Shown: positions 16,669 through 27,093, counted from the first letter of the stretch. The stretch: 64,000 bases of DNA from Bowmanella pacifica (GCF_014645355.1 NZ_BMLS01000003.1:310001-374000); one strand, 5' to 3'. Translations and numbers: made by a program. Notes: a model not told the origin generated them from the sequence alone.

Positions 16669-16884
16669 TTGTGTACCTAAATTCCCTTCTTGAGATACCT
16701 TGGCATAGACAAGGTATGGGAAAAAGTGATGATCAAAATAAATTCAATTAACAGGTCGAGTCAAAGAATTTTCAGATTTCATTAACATTTCACATCTTGA
16801 ACACTGTAGTCAGAGTGCAGACATTTTAGGGAAAATGAAATGTTTGGATTTGCTGAGAGGATTAGCTAAGCGCTTGATTTTAAA

Positions 16885-16971
16885 TGGTGCCCGGGGCCGG
16901 ACTTGAACCGGCACGGCGTTACCGCCGAGGGATTTTAAATCCCTTGTGTCTACCAATTTCACCACCCGGGC
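16885..16971 (-). tRNA. leuZ: tRNA-Leu (UAA)
   Basis: An 87-nt class II tRNA on the minus strand, including encoded CCA (16887-16885). The acceptor stem GCCCGGG pairs with CCCGGGC, the variable arm is long, and the anticodon TAA sits within GGGATT-TAA-AATCCC. It closely matches E. coli leuZ. It is the last of three tRNAs after pgsA, the same gene order as uvrC-pgsA-glyW-cysT-leuZ in E. coli. Confidence 0.97.
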
Positions 16972-17087
16972 ATCGGGAGGATTTTTCTAACTTGCTTGCC
17001 TGTTTAGGCTTGTCGAACTGCCGTGGGCAGTTTCCTTGTGGTCGCTACCGGCTCCTGCCTCTCGCGACACTTGTGCTTCCTGCACAT

Positions 17088-17117
17088 CGTCTACCCATCT
17101 CACCACCCGGGCATCGG
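17088..17117 (-). repeat. Partial copy of the tRNA-Leu 5' end
   Basis: These bases repeat, almost exactly, the 5' portion of the tRNA-Leu gene (acceptor strand and start of the D-arm) together with 6 bases of its 5' flank (ATCGGG), as seen at 16949-16978. The rest of a tRNA is not present, so this is a remnant of a former tandem tRNA-Leu duplication lying between tRNA-Cys and the intact tRNA-Leu. Confidence 0.75.
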
Positions 17118-17184
17118 GGTTTCTCTCAGCCGCCGGACTATTAAGCGACTTGCTGACGAGAAATCAACGCGTTGCGTTGAGATA

Positions 17185-17258
17185 TGGAGGCGGAACCCGG
17201 AGTCGAACCGAGATACACGGATTTGCAATCCGCTGCATAGCCATTCTGCCATTCCGCC
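17185..17258 (-). tRNA. cysT: tRNA-Cys (GCA)
   Basis: A 74-nt cloverleaf with encoded CCA. The anticodon GCA lies in GCGGATT-GCA-AATCCG, the discriminator base is U as in other tRNA-Cys, and the T-loop is GGTTCGACTCC. It lies 4 bp after tRNA-Gly on the same strand. Confidence 0.97.
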
Positions 17259-17262
17259 AATT

Positions 17263-17338
<76 letters not shown>

Positions 17339-17491
17339 TTATTTCTGCATTGGCTCGGATTAGAGCCTTTGCCGCTTGGCTTGCCAAACGTGGGCTGAAT
17401 TCTACAGTCACCGCCTTGGCTGTCAACCACAAAAATGTCATTTTTGTGTCGACTGCCGAAATTTTGACTTAAACGCCCTATTTTCCAACAG

Positions 17492-18055
17492 TCACTCGGC
17501 GCTGAGGTATTTCCACGCGGCTTTCAAATAGATACACATGGACCAAACCGACAGCACCGTAGCAATAACCAACAGGATCTTACCTAGTGTTACCCAGTAA
17601 ATGGGGAAGCCCATAAAATATTCCAGTTCAGACAACAAACCGATCAAGGCCAGCATTTGCGCCATGGTTTTAGCCTTGCCGATAAAAGATACCTGCACTG
17701 TGTCTCGCCTACCTGACTCCGCCATCCATTCACGCAAGGCCGACACAAAGATTTCCCGCGACATCAGCAACACGGCGGAGACGGTGATCCACGCCGAGTT
17801 ATAGCTGTGGGCGATCATAATCAGCGCAGCACCCACAATCAGCTTATCGGCAACCGGGTCTAGAAACGCCCCGAAGGCAGTGGATTGCTTTAAACGGCGG
17901 GCCAGATAGCCATCAAACCAGTCGGTGATAGCGGCAAACCAAAAAATAAAGGCAGCGGCCTGGTGAGCCCACTTCCAATCCAGGAAATACACGATGACAA
18001 ACACCGGGATCAACAACACGCGAAGGGAAGTAAGAATATTGGGGATGGTCCACAT
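17492..18055 (-). CDS. pgsA: CDP-diacylglycerol--glycerol-3-phosphate 3-phosphatidyltransferase
   Basis: A 187-residue membrane enzyme that makes phosphatidylglycerol-phosphate from CDP-diacylglycerol and glycerol-3-phosphate. The CDP-alcohol phosphotransferase signature is complete: D-W-F-D-G-Y-L-A-R-R-L-K-Q-S-T-A-F-G-A-F-L-D-P-V-A-D-K (about residues 44-70), with about four to five TM helices. ATG at 18055 gives the canonical N-terminus (M-W-T-I-P-N-I-L-T); an in-frame GTG at 18067 is an alternative. It lies between uvrC and the tRNA cluster, as in E. coli. Confidence 0.95.
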   Translation of the reverse strand: MWTIPNILTSLRVLLIPVFVIVYFLDWKWAHQAAAFIFWFAAITDWFDGYLARRLKQSTAFGAFLDPVADKLIVGAALIMIAHSYNSAWITVSAVLLMSREIFVSALREWMAESGRRDTVQVSFIGKAKTMAQMLALIGLLSELEYFMGFPIYWVTLGKILLVIATVLSVWSMCIYLKAAWKYLSAE

Positions 18056-18116
18056 ACTGCTTGTCACAATTCTGTCAGTTGGAATCTGCTGGCCGTCATC
18101 TTACACCAATTCTTCC

Positions 18117-19958
18117 TTACAGATGCAGGTGTTCATGGATAATCAGCGCAAGTTCTTCGCTGATTCCCGGTACTTTGGCTAATTCTTCAACACTGGCGGC
18201 CAACACTTCCTGCATGCCGCCCATATATTTAAGCAAACTCTGCCGACGTTTAGCACCAACCCCTGGAATACTCTCCAGTTTGGATTGGGTTTTTACCTTC
18301 TGGCGACGAGCCCGGTGGCCGGTAATAGCAAAACGGTGCGCTTCGTCACGAATATGCTGAATCAAATGCAGTGCACTAGAGTCGGCCTGCATGGGAATGG
18401 TGGCATGGCTCCCTGCCAAAATCAGGGTTTCCAGACCCGGCTTACGGCTGGTGCCCTTGGCCACCCCTATCAGCTTCGGCATTTTATCGTGGGGCCAGTT
18501 TTCAAAACAGGCTTCAGCCTGGGCCAGTTGACCTTTACCGCCGTCAATAAACAAAATGTCCGGGATTTTGCTGGGATCGGTAATTTTGCTATAGCGTCGC
18601 CTAAGGGCCTGATCCATCGCGGCATAATCGTCCCCAGGCGTAATTCCGTCAATGTTGTAGCGGCGATAATCGCTTTTGAATGGCCCTTCGCGGTTAAATA
18701 CCACGCAAGACGCCACCGTTTGCTGGCCCGAGGTGTGGCTGATATCAAAGCACTCCATACGCTGAATAGGGTTATCCAGGTCTAACACCTGTTCCAGCTC
18801 CAGGTAGCGTGCAAAGACCGATTTTTGACTGCTTTGCTGCGCTTCCAGGGCGGTCTCGGCATTGGTATTGGCCAGCTTGAGGTAACGGCGCTTTTCATCT
18901 CTGGCCCCCTGGAAAAATTGCACTTTATGACCGGCTTGGCGGCTTAGCAGCTCTTCAATGGCCTCATTGTCTTCAAGGGCCATCGGCACCACAATTTGAC
19001 GGGGGATAGACTTGTTGCCAGCCAGATAGTATTGCAGCAGGAAAGATTGAAACACTTCCTGCGGGCTGACATCGGCCGGTACTTTGGGAAAATAGCTCTT
19101 ACTTCCCAGTAGTTTGTTATCGCGGATAAAAAAGCCCTGAATACTGGCGATGCCGTTACGATAAGCAAAGCCAAACACATCCATTTCCGGCTGATCGCCA
19201 CTAACCCACTGCTGTTCTTGCACTTTACGTAGCGCTGAAATCTGGTCGCGATACCTGGCCGCCGCCTCAAACTTCAACTCTTCACTGGCCTGCTCCATCT
19301 TTTTGACCAGCATGTCGATCACTTCAGCATTTTTACCTTTCAGGAACAGCCTGGCCAATTGCACCTGCTGCGCATACTCCGCATCGCTGACCAGCCCCTG
19401 AACACAAGGTCCGGCACAGCGTTTAAGCTGATACTGCAAACAAGGTCGGGTCCGGGCTTTATACTCTCCGTCTTCGCACTGACGCACCGGAAACAGCTTT
19501 TGCATAGTTCGCAAACTTTCCCGCACAGCCCAGGCACTAGGATAAGGGCCGAAATACTCGCCCTTGGGCTTACGCCCACCACGGTGCACAGTTAAACGCG
19601 GATGCTGATGTTCAGTAAGCAGAATATAGGGGTAGCTCTTATCATCTCTGAGCAGCACGTTGTAGCGGGGCCGATACTTCTTGATATAGTTGTTTTCAAG
19701 AATAAAAGCCTCGGTTTCGGTGTGAGTCACCGTCACGTCCATATGCTGAATTTGTCTGACCAGAGACTGGGTTTTTATGCTATCCAGGTTAGCGCGAAAA
19801 TAGCTCGATACCCGTTTTTTCAGGTTCTTAGCCTTACCCACATAGATAACCTCGCCTTTGAGGTTGTACATTCGGTACACACCGGGGGCGCCAGTCAGAT
19901 TTTTTAGAAAGGCCTTATGGTCAAAGGCCTCTGTGTTTTCGCTTGGCAGCTCGCTCAT
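18117..19958 (-). CDS. uvrC: Excinuclease ABC subunit C
   Basis: A 613-residue UvrC. It has a GIY-YIG nuclease domain (G-V-Y-R-M-Y...[13 protein letters not shown], residues about 26-50), a UVR/UvrB-binding motif (residues about 205-240), the RNase H-like endonuclease domain ([12 protein letters not shown], then F-I-D-G-G-K-G-Q), and C-terminal helix-hairpin-helix motifs ([17 protein letters not shown]). It makes both incisions in nucleotide-excision repair with UvrAB. It sits between uvrY and pgsA, the classic enterobacterial order. Confidence 0.97.
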   Translation of the reverse strand: MSELPSENTEAFDHKAFLKNLTGAPGVYRMYNLKGEVIYVGKAKNLKKRVSSYFRANLDSIKTQSLVRQIQHMDVTVTHTETEAFILENNYIKKYRPRYNVLLRDDKSYPYILLTEHQHPRLTVHRGGRKPKGEYFGPYPSAWAVRESLRTMQKLFPVRQCEDGEYKARTRPCLQYQLKRCAGPCVQGLVSDAEYAQQVQLARLFLKGKNAEVIDMLVKKMEQASEELKFEAAARYRDQISALRKVQEQQWVSGDQPEMDVFGFAYRNGIASIQGFFIRDNKLLGSKSYFPKVPADVSPQEVFQSFLLQYYLAGNKSIPRQIVVPMALEDNEAIEELLSRQAGHKVQFFQGARDEKRRYLKLANTNAETALEAQQSSQKSVFARYLELEQVLDLDNPIQRMECFDISHTSGQQTVASCVVFNREGPFKSDYRRYNIDGITPGDDYAAMDQALRRRYSKITDPSKIPDILFIDGGKGQLAQAEACFENWPHDKMPKLIGVAKGTSRKPGLETLILAGSHATIPMQADSSALHLIQHIRDEAHRFAITGHRARRQKVKTQSKLESIPGVGAKRRQSLLKYMGGMQEVLAASVEELAKVPGISEELALIIHEHLHL

Positions 19959-20037
19959 GGCAACAATGCAGAGATAACTGCAGGGTAATGGCTAACCCTG
20001 CACTGTGGAGAAGAAAATAAAAAGGCGGCAAAGGGAA

Positions 20038-20682
20038 TCAAATCTGCTCAGGGCTGATCAGTTTGTGACGTAAGGCCAGATGGGTTAACTCAACATCACC
20101 GGTCACGCCGAGCTTTTCAAACATACGATAACGATAAGTATTGACCGTTTTAGCACTGATACTCAGACGCGTGGCAATATCCGGCACTTTTTCACCTTTG
20201 GTGAGCATAATCATGATCTGAAGCTCACGTTCGGATAAGTCCCGGAAGGGATCTGACGGATGATTGTCAATTTTACCCAGCGCTATCTGGCGGGCGATAT
20301 CCGACGCTATGTATTTTTGCCCGGCATGTACCTGAAAAATAGCCTGAATCATCTCTTTAGGTTCAGCATCTTTGGTAACAAACCCCCAGGCACCAACCTG
20401 CATAACCTTGGCAGGAATGGGGTTTTCCTTATACATAGACAAGAAAATAACTTTAATATCAGGATTATGACGAAGGATTTTTTTGGTTGCTTCCAGGCCA
20501 CCGATGCCAGGCATGTTCATATCCATCATGACCACGTCCGGATGCTGGGTACGGCAAAACTTGACCGCGTCTTCCCCGCTGTCGGCCTCACCAATTACTT
20601 CAAAGGACTTCTCTGAGTCCAGAATCAATTTGATACCAGTACGGACCAAATCGTGGTCATCAACCAGAAAAATTTTTATCAA
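20038..20682 (-). CDS. uvrY: UvrY/GacA/VarA response regulator
   Basis: A 214-residue two-component regulator: receiver domain (F-L-V-D-D-H-D-L-V-R, phospho-acceptor Asp in V-V-M-M-D-M-N-M-P-G, Lys in F-V-T-K-D) and a LuxR-type helix-turn-helix (L-S-E-R-E-L-Q-I-M-I-M-L-T-K-G...I-S-A-K-T-V-N-T-Y-R-Y-R-M-F). It is phosphorylated by BarA-type kinases and activates small RNAs of the Csr/Rsm pathway. The start is placed at a TTG (20682) because it gives the family N-terminus (I-K-I-F-L-V-D-D-H) and GGAG lies 8 bp upstream; the open frame extends 27 codons further upstream without homology. Confidence 0.93.
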   Translation of the reverse strand: MIKIFLVDDHDLVRTGIKLILDSEKSFEVIGEADSGEDAVKFCRTQHPDVVMMDMNMPGIGGLEATKKILRHNPDIKVIFLSMYKENPIPAKVMQVGAWGFVTKDAEPKEMIQAIFQVHAGQKYIASDIARQIALGKIDNHPSDPFRDLSERELQIMIMLTKGEKVPDIATRLSISAKTVNTYRYRMFEKLGVTGDVELTHLALRHKLISPEQI

Positions 20683-20897
20683 AGGAATAGCTCCAGGCTT
20701 TCTTGTTGTTGTGAGCTTATGGGTTCCCTCACCTGAAACCGGTGTAATCTGCGCTACATCCAAACATCAGGCATCCAGTTTGGCCTATCATACTCCAATC
20801 AATCCTGATGCACATCAGCAAAAATCGCTATAGCGTATAATATTCATCGGGCTTATTACTATTTTGGGTATAGATATTGATTGGAAAACGTACAGCC

Positions 20898-21128
20898 CTA
20901 ACGGTAAAGATGCGTACTTAGTCTGTTCCATCCGCGGATCACATCATCCTGCCCTTGTCCGGTATTCATGGCCTGGCACACGCTCACCTGGCAACGTATC
21001 TGCCAGCGGTCGCGTGCGCCCGCCACCGCCATTAATGGTCCTGGCCTTCCGCCGCAGCGACAGGCAATAGCCCGTACCTTTTCACTCTCAGTCGCGTCGG
21101 TTAAACAGGGTTTATCTTTTGCCAGCAC
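20898..21128 (-). CDS. Possible small protein, function unknown
   Basis: A 76-codon frame with a GTG start and GAGGA 7 bp upstream, beginning 11 bp after the DUF5916 gene on the same strand. The peptide has six Cys residues (C-L-T-D, A-C-R-C, R-C-Q-V-S-V-C) and no signal peptide. I recognise no family. It could instead be chance coding in the 450-bp gap before uvrY. Confidence 0.35.
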   Translation of the reverse strand: MLAKDKPCLTDATESEKVRAIACRCGGRPGPLMAVAGARDRWQIRCQVSVCQAMNTGQGQDDVIRGWNRLSTHLYR

Positions 21129-21139
21129 AGGCTCTTCCT

Positions 21140-23404
21140 CTATACAAACCAGGCATACGAAAACTTCAAGAACGCCGTGCGACGATCCGCTCGCAAGCTG
21201 TCCAATACATCATTTTTACTAGCACTTTCCGAATAGCCCAAATAAAAAACGGTTTGTGGATTTACTTCATACGAATACAGCAGTTGTGATGCCAGACCCG
21301 TTTCTTGCCAGTACAATCCCTCAGCACGTCCAGCGGCAAAGTGGGCTAAACCCTGTTCGGTATCGTCGAATATCATGCTCAATCTAAGCGCCGAATGGCT
21401 GGAAAACTGATAAGTCAAACGCACATCAGTGACGCTGGCATCCAGCACCCGATTAGTTTGATAATCCAGCCGGGTATATTCGTTGCGCACATGGAATTGA
21501 AGATTATGGGTAAAGGCGACTTTGACTTCCGATTCTACATACAGCAGATCCGACAATCTATTGTTGTATAGGTCCAGCCCATCACCTTTTTCAATGAACA
21601 CACTCAGGTAAGCGTTAGACAAAGGGCTGACTTCGGCAAAAAAGATCAGACCTTTTTCTTCAAATCGTTCGCTGTTATCAATAACCGACAACATTTGGTC
21701 GTTAAAACGCAGGCCAGCCCGGTCACGAACATAAAAACCCAGCTCAAACGCACTGTCCCACAAGCTATCCAGGCCGACAGTGGCTTCCCATTCTTTTTCA
21801 AGCAACGCACCTGCCTGATTATGGGTAATATCCCAATCAGTATAGAAATTTAGCGCGCTCCACCAGGTTTCCTGCTCTGGATAAAAACTGTATCCCCCGC
21901 CCACTAAACTGCGCGTCCAGTCGGTTTTGGTCATAAACCCCAAATCGGCCCGGAATTGCTCACCAAAATCGTCATGTTGGACAAATACACTGCCATTTTG
22001 AAAACTATGCTCATAATTCAGATGCCAGGCATTTCCCGCCTGGTTGGCAACACTGGCACGCTGAGCGGCTTCTCCCCACAGATAATCAGGCAAATAATCC
22101 GGGTTATCGGTTTGAGAGCGAGCAAAGGCAATGGTTAGATTATCCTGCTCGGTAAAGCGGATATTGGCATCGGTTGCAGCAACGGTATTTTGATAATCAT
22201 CCGCTGAGCGCCAGGTAGTCATGGCCCCCAGCGTCACTTGCTTATTCACGCGCTGACTGTAGCGAGCAGCCAGGTTCTTACTTTTGATATCCAGTGTCGC
22301 CGCCGCCGATCCGAGGTTTCCGGGTATAATCATGGAGGTGCTGTCATCATCCGCCATAAACAGACCAAAGGTGTGTTCCCCTACTCTTCCGGTCACTTTG
22401 GCCCCCACCGAGGGGGCAGCTAAATTTCGGGTATGCACCAAATCCCAAGGCGATGAAAAGTAATCGGCATTTTCGGTAAAAAACGGCCGTTTTTCCTCGA
22501 AAAACAAACTAAATGATTCATTCACCGACAATTGCGCCGCATCAGCCTCAACCTGCGAAAAATCCGGGTTTACTGTGGCGTTTAACGTAATATCCTCGCT
22601 GATGGCCCACTTTACATCCAAACTGGCTTCATGTTGACTTTCCTGCTGCCAATCCCCTTGGTTGTAGCGATCACGACTTTCATCACGACCAGCAACAAAG
22701 GCAGGTGCCAGGATCAGTTTTTGGCTGGAGCGCGCGTTGGCAAACCCCGTATACAGCGGCATCTGACAAACCCAACATTCGTTGGCATGGCTGATATCTA
22801 CGCTGGAAATCCGCCGGTCAACATCCCGCGGCCAGAAACGCACAAATTCCATTGCCCACTGCTTGGGTCCTTCGCTGTTGGGAAAATTCATAATATGGTA
22901 TGGAATCGCGATTTCGACTTGATATCCCTGCGCGGTGATTTTCCCCACCGCTTGCCAATGACCATCCCAGGCAGACGATTCATTCCCAGTCACGGCATTC
23001 TCAACCGAATCCAGTTGGCTGCCCAGCGGGTTGACAAAAAACTGATAGGCCAGTTGATGATTGCCATAAGTGTCAATTTTCACCCCGACAATATCGTCTC
23101 CCCAGATATTGTCACGCTTACGATAAGCGGCGCGAATTTGCTCTGGATGAGGATCACGGGCATCAAACGCCAGGTAAAGGTACTCGCCGTCTTCAAACAC
23201 CCGAACTGTGGTTTCCACATCTGCACTGCCCTGATCAGAAGGGCGGGTAATATGATGGATGGCAATAGGTTGAATCTGTTGCCAGACGACTTCATCAAAG
23301 TGACCGTCGATGTCTACCTGTTGGTCGAAATACGCAATTTTATCATTGGCAAGCGCACCAAAGCCGATGACAGCACAAAGTGCCAGCGTGCTGGAGAATC
23401 TCAT
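21140..23404 (-). CDS. DUF5916 outer-membrane protein with CBM9-like N-terminus
   Basis: A 754-residue exported protein with a signal peptide (residues 1-19), a CBM9-like sugar-binding fold (I-D-G-H-F-D-E-V-V-W-Q at about 33-43; E-Y-L-Y-L-A-F-D-A-R-D-P), then a long DUF5916 region of alternating beta strands (N-P-D-F-S-Q-V-E-A-D near residue 285; F-F-E-E-K-R-P-F-F-T-E-N near 310) ending F-S-Y-A-W-F-V. The terminal aromatic residue and strand pattern point to an outer-membrane beta barrel. Function in this family is not established; carbohydrate or surface-related roles are guesses. Confidence 0.83.
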   Translation of the reverse strand: MRFSSTLALCAVIGFGALANDKIAYFDQQVDIDGHFDEVVWQQIQPIAIHHITRPSDQGSADVETTVRVFEDGEYLYLAFDARDPHPEQIRAAYRKRDNIWGDDIVGVKIDTYGNHQLAYQFFVNPLGSQLDSVENAVTGNESSAWDGHWQAVGKITAQGYQVEIAIPYHIMNFPNSEGPKQWAMEFVRFWPRDVDRRISSVDISHANECWVCQMPLYTGFANARSSQKLILAPAFVAGRDESRDRYNQGDWQQESQHEASLDVKWAISEDITLNATVNPDFSQVEADAAQLSVNESFSLFFEEKRPFFTENADYFSSPWDLVHTRNLAAPSVGAKVTGRVGEHTFGLFMADDDSTSMIIPGNLGSAAATLDIKSKNLAARYSQRVNKQVTLGAMTTWRSADDYQNTVAATDANIRFTEQDNLTIAFARSQTDNPDYLPDYLWGEAAQRASVANQAGNAWHLNYEHSFQNGSVFVQHDDFGEQFRADLGFMTKTDWTRSLVGGGYSFYPEQETWWSALNFYTDWDITHNQAGALLEKEWEATVGLDSLWDSAFELGFYVRDRAGLRFNDQMLSVIDNSERFEEKGLIFFAEVSPLSNAYLSVFIEKGDGLDLYNNRLSDLLYVESEVKVAFTHNLQFHVRNEYTRLDYQTNRVLDASVTDVRLTYQFSSHSALRLSMIFDDTEQGLAHFAAGRAEGLYWQETGLASQLLYSYEVNPQTVFYLGYSESASKNDVLDSLRADRRTAFLKFSYAWFV

Positions 23405-23559
23405 GTTTTTATCCTTGCTGCCGAGCTTCTGTGGCTGGCTATTTATTTTGGGCCTGCGGCCCTTCCCCTGGAAGTAAGCCCAATATAATCAGGGATTTGC
23501 ACCCGGCACGCAAGGTTTGAGAAGCAATTACGGCCCGTTCGAAAATGAGCCGTACCATA

Positions 23560-25377
23560 TCAGAGTGTGTGTGCCCAGCGGTTTAATTTGGCTTCCAGTA
23601 CCGGCATGGGCATGGCACCGTCAATCAGCACCTGGGTATGAAACTTACGCACATCAAAGCGCGCTTCGAGCCTGTCTGCCAGCTTCTCACGCAGTTGACG
23701 TATAGCACGCTGCCCCACTTTATATGACAGCGCCTGGCCAGGAATAGCAATATAACGCTCAACTTCAGCTTCAATATCGGCTTCCCCCATAGAGGAGTTT
23801 TCGCGCATAAAGGCAATAGCCTGTTCCCTGCTCCAGCCTTTGGCGTGCAGCCCGGTATCGACCACCAGACGCATGGCCCTAAGCTGCTCGTCAGACAAAC
23901 GGCCGTACCACATGTAAGGATCGCTAAATAGCCCTAGCTCTTTGCCCAGGCTCTCGGCATATAAGGCCCAGCCTTCGGCAAATACGGTATAGAATTCGTA
24001 CTTACGAAAGTCCGGTAAGGCCTCCACCTCCTGCTGAATGGCAATCTGAAAATGGTGGCCAGGGGACGCTTCGTGAATACTCAGGGTTTCAACCAGGTAG
24101 TTAGGTTGAGACTTCAAATCGTGAGTATTGATGTAGAAAATCCCGGGTCTAGACCCATCCGGAGCTGGCTGCTGATAGCTGGCCCCCGCAGAAGATGCCG
24201 CCCGGTAGGCTTCCACAGCCTTAACCTCGTAATCCGCTTTAGGAAAAACCTCAAATAAGGCGGGCAAGCGACGATTAATATCCGCTTTAACCTGCTCATA
24301 GGCCTGAATGACCTCTTGCTCGTTGGCGAAGAAGAACTTCGGATCGCTTTTCAGATGTGTAAAGAAGGCAGGCAAATCCCCCTCAAATCCCACCTGCTCT
24401 CTTACTTTGTCCATTTCGCTGCGGATCCGAGCCACTTCCTCTAAGCCGTACTGGTGAATATCCTCAGCGGTTAAGGGCAAGGTGGTGTTCACTGCAATCA
24501 TATGCTCATACCAGGCCTTACCATTGGCCAAGGCGGACAGGCCGACAGCGTCGCGGCCCGCTGGTAGGTATTCATTGAGCATAAAATCATAAGTACGCTG
24601 ATATGCAGGCACGATAACCTGCATAATCATTTGCTCGTAATCAGCTTTAAGGCGGGCTTGTTGCTCCGGACTAAGCTGAGCATTGTCAGCCAACATGTTC
24701 ACCGGACCATAGAATACGCTGTCCTCGGGCTGACTGACGATATGTGCCAGCAACTGCGGCAACACTTTAACGATCAGACTTTTGGGCAACACTATCCCTT
24801 GTTGCATACCATCACGCATAGCGGTCACCGCACTGTCCATATAGGCAGCAAAACCATCGGTACGTTTGATAAAGTTAAGGTAGTCCTGCTCAGTATGAAA
24901 CGGCTGTGCACTGCTGCCAGAGCCTAGCATGGGATAGAAATTCTGTACTCCCCACATCTGGTTAAACGGCATCAGGTGCGAGGGGAAACCCAGTCCATCC
25001 ACGGCTTGCTGACGGGCATACAAGAAAATCTCATGGTTTAGCCTGTCCTGGCCGGTAAGTTTTGTGCCATCGATGCGTTTAGCTTGTGCCAGATACTTTT
25101 GTTCAAAGGCCGCAACATCGGCCAAACTTTTGGCACTGATTGGCGCAGTAAAACGATCGTTATAGTCCATGACCCCGACAAAAGTAGCGGACAACGGGTT
25201 TAGCACCAGGCTTTCAGCAAAATACCGCTCCACCAACTCGGTGACCTTCTGTGCTTCAGTGTGTACTTGTGCCTGGCTGCTCACAGCGGCTTTAGCCTGA
25301 GAGGACTGTATAGCATGGTTGCTGTGGCAACCTGTCAGTAGTATGGCAACAGAAGCAGCCAGAAGGGATAAGCGCAT
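23560..25377 (-). CDS. DUF885 family lipoprotein, putative metallopeptidase
   Basis: A 605-residue lipoprotein: signal with lipobox L-T-G-C (Cys17), then a helical DUF885 domain. The motif H-E-A-S-P-G-H-H-F-Q near residue 435, and E-G-W-A-L-Y-A-E about 37 residues later, form an H-E-x-x-x-G-H...E zinc-peptidase-like site, as in other DUF885 proteins distantly related to M32/M3 peptidases. It probably acts in the periplasm on peptides; the substrate is unknown. It stands alone, with gaps on both sides. Confidence 0.85.
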   Translation of the reverse strand: MRLSLLAASVAILLTGCHSNHAIQSSQAKAAVSSQAQVHTEAQKVTELVERYFAESLVLNPLSATFVGVMDYNDRFTAPISAKSLADVAAFEQKYLAQAKRIDGTKLTGQDRLNHEIFLYARQQAVDGLGFPSHLMPFNQMWGVQNFYPMLGSGSSAQPFHTEQDYLNFIKRTDGFAAYMDSAVTAMRDGMQQGIVLPKSLIVKVLPQLLAHIVSQPEDSVFYGPVNMLADNAQLSPEQQARLKADYEQMIMQVIVPAYQRTYDFMLNEYLPAGRDAVGLSALANGKAWYEHMIAVNTTLPLTAEDIHQYGLEEVARIRSEMDKVREQVGFEGDLPAFFTHLKSDPKFFFANEQEVIQAYEQVKADINRRLPALFEVFPKADYEVKAVEAYRAASSAGASYQQPAPDGSRPGIFYINTHDLKSQPNYLVETLSIHEASPGHHFQIAIQQEVEALPDFRKYEFYTVFAEGWALYAESLGKELGLFSDPYMWYGRLSDEQLRAMRLVVDTGLHAKGWSREQAIAFMRENSSMGEADIEAEVERYIAIPGQALSYKVGQRAIRQLREKLADRLEARFDVRKFHTQVLIDGAMPMPVLEAKLNRWAHTL

Positions 25378-25576
25378 AAAGAGTTCCTGTCGTTAGGGTA
25401 GATGCGAAGTTGCTATTCAATCATAAGCAAGCAGCTTTGTACCCAGGAAATCCACCAATTCCCTTGTTTTGGGATAAGCCGGGTTATGCATGATTTAGCC
25501 ATTATGCGGCGGTGGTTTGTGGCAAGCCGGCCGAACCGCTAGAATAGCCAACAAAATAGAACAGTAACCCTACCCC

Positions 25577-26584
25577 ATGAAAAAACATATCTACGTGGCC
25601 TATACCGGCGGCACTATTGGCATGCGTCCTTCCAGTAAAGGCTATGTGTGTGTGCCCGGCTTTTTGTCTGAAACCCTGAGCAAAATGCCGGAGTTTCATC
25701 GTGACGAAATGCCCCAGTTCACTATTCACGAATATGACCAGTTGATGGACTCGTCCGATATGTCTCCTCTGGATTGGCAGCACATTGCCGATGATATCCA
25801 GTCCAACTACGACAGTTATGACGGCTTTATTATCCTGCATGGCACAGACACCATGGCCTACACCGCCTCGGCACTGTCTTTTATGCTGGAGAACCTTGGC
25901 AAACCCGTTATCGTCACAGGATCACAGATCCCCCTTGCCGAGATTCGCAGTGATGGTCAGGTAAACTTGCTAAATGCCTTGTATCTGGCGGCCAATTACC
26001 CCGTGCATGAGGTTTGCCTGTTCTTTAATAATCAACTGCTACGGGGTAACCGCAGCCGAAAAATTCATGCCGACGGCTTTAATGCGTTTGCCTCCCCCAA
26101 CTTCCCGGCATTGATGGAAGCCGGGATAAACATTGACGTATTGGAAGGCCAAGTTAAACCCGTTGTTCAGCATGCATTGCAGGTCAGTCCTGTGACGGCA
26201 CAACCAATTGGCGTGGTTACGTTATATCCGGGCATCAGCAGTGAAGTAATAAGAAACACCCTGCAACAGCCGGTAAATGCATTGATATTGCTAAGTTATG
26301 GTGTTGGCAATGCGCCGCAAAACCCGGCCTTGCTGGCCCAATTAGCCAGTGCCAGGCAAAAAGGCATTATTGTACTTAACTGCACCCAATGCCTGCGTGG
26401 CAAGGTCAACATGGCCGGCTACGCCACAGGTAATGCCCTGGCCCAGGCTGGCGTGGTATCCGGTGGGGATATGACGCTGGAGGCCGCGTTGGCCAAACTG
26501 CATTACCTGCTCAGTAAAAATTTACCGGTTGAGGAAACTCGCAGACTGCTAACCGAGAACTTGCGCGGCGAGCTAAGCGACTAA
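25577..26584 (+). CDS. ansA: Type I (cytosolic) L-asparaginase
   Basis: A 335-residue enzyme that hydrolyses L-asparagine to aspartate and ammonia. Both threonine-containing active-site blocks are seen: Y-T-G-G-T-I-G-M (residues about 9-16) and L-H-G-T-D-T-M-A-Y-T-A-S-A (about 86-98). There is no signal peptide, which fits the cytosolic type I enzyme. It faces the ybaK gene convergently with a 9-bp gap. Length is normal for AnsA. Confidence 0.94.
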   Translation: MKKHIYVAYTGGTIGMRPSSKGYVCVPGFLSETLSKMPEFHRDEMPQFTIHEYDQLMDSSDMSPLDWQHIADDIQSNYDSYDGFIILHGTDTMAYTASALSFMLENLGKPVIVTGSQIPLAEIRSDGQVNLLNALYLAANYPVHEVCLFFNNQLLRGNRSRKIHADGFNAFASPNFPALMEAGINIDVLEGQVKPVVQHALQVSPVTAQPIGVVTLYPGISSEVIRNTLQQPVNALILLSYGVGNAPQNPALLAQLASARQKGIIVLNCTQCLRGKVNMAGYATGNALAQAGVVSGGDMTLEAALAKLHYLLSKNLPVEETRRLLTENLRGELSD

Positions 26585-26593
26585 GGGTGTTAC

Positions 26594-27058
26594 TTAAAGC
26601 AGGTCGACAAATCTGGCACCGGTGATTTTAGCCAGTACATCTGGTGCCAGTTCAATTTCCAAGCCACGGCGTCCGCCACTGACATAAAGTGTGGACAATC
26701 CCTGCGCTGACTGGTGAGCAAAAGTCGCCAGCGCTCTCTTCTGGCCGACAGGACTAACCCCGCCGAGCACATAACCGGTACTACGCTGCACCTTGTCAGG
26801 CTTGGCCATCTCGACCTTCTTACAGCCAGCGGCCTTAGCCAGTTGCTTCAGGTTTAGCTTTTCACACACCGGCACTATGGCCACCAACAATTCACCTTTT
26901 TCGGTCTCGGCGACCAAGGTTTTAAACACCTCCAGGGCGTTGACCCCAAGCTTTTGCACCGCCTCCAACCCATAGGAAGCAACCTTTTGATCATGTTCAT
27001 ACTGATGAACCTGAAAGACGGCCTTGGCTTTTTGCAGTGTTAACACGGCTGGGGTCAT
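26594..27058 (-). CDS. ybaK: Cys-tRNA(Pro)/Cys-tRNA(Cys) deacylase YbaK
   Basis: A 154-residue YbaK/EbsC-type trans-editing protein. It clears misacylated Cys-tRNA(Pro) in the cytosol. Seen: E-V-F-K-T-L-V-A-E near residue 43, the conserved K and G-G-V-S-P-V-G-Q-K-R block (residues about 98-107), and Y-V-S-G-G-R-R-G-L-E-I near 126. These are the family's tRNA/substrate-pocket motifs. It lies 35 bp downstream of rnk on the same strand, so possibly co-transcribed. Confidence 0.93.
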   Translation of the reverse strand: MTPAVLTLQKAKAVFQVHQYEHDQKVASYGLEAVQKLGVNALEVFKTLVAETEKGELLVAIVPVCEKLNLKQLAKAAGCKKVEMAKPDKVQRSTGYVLGGVSPVGQKRALATFAHQSAQGLSTLYVSGGRRGLEIELAPDVLAKITGARFVDLL

Positions 27059-27093
27059 ACTGGCTCCTTGTATTCAAATGCGACAGGCTAGCG

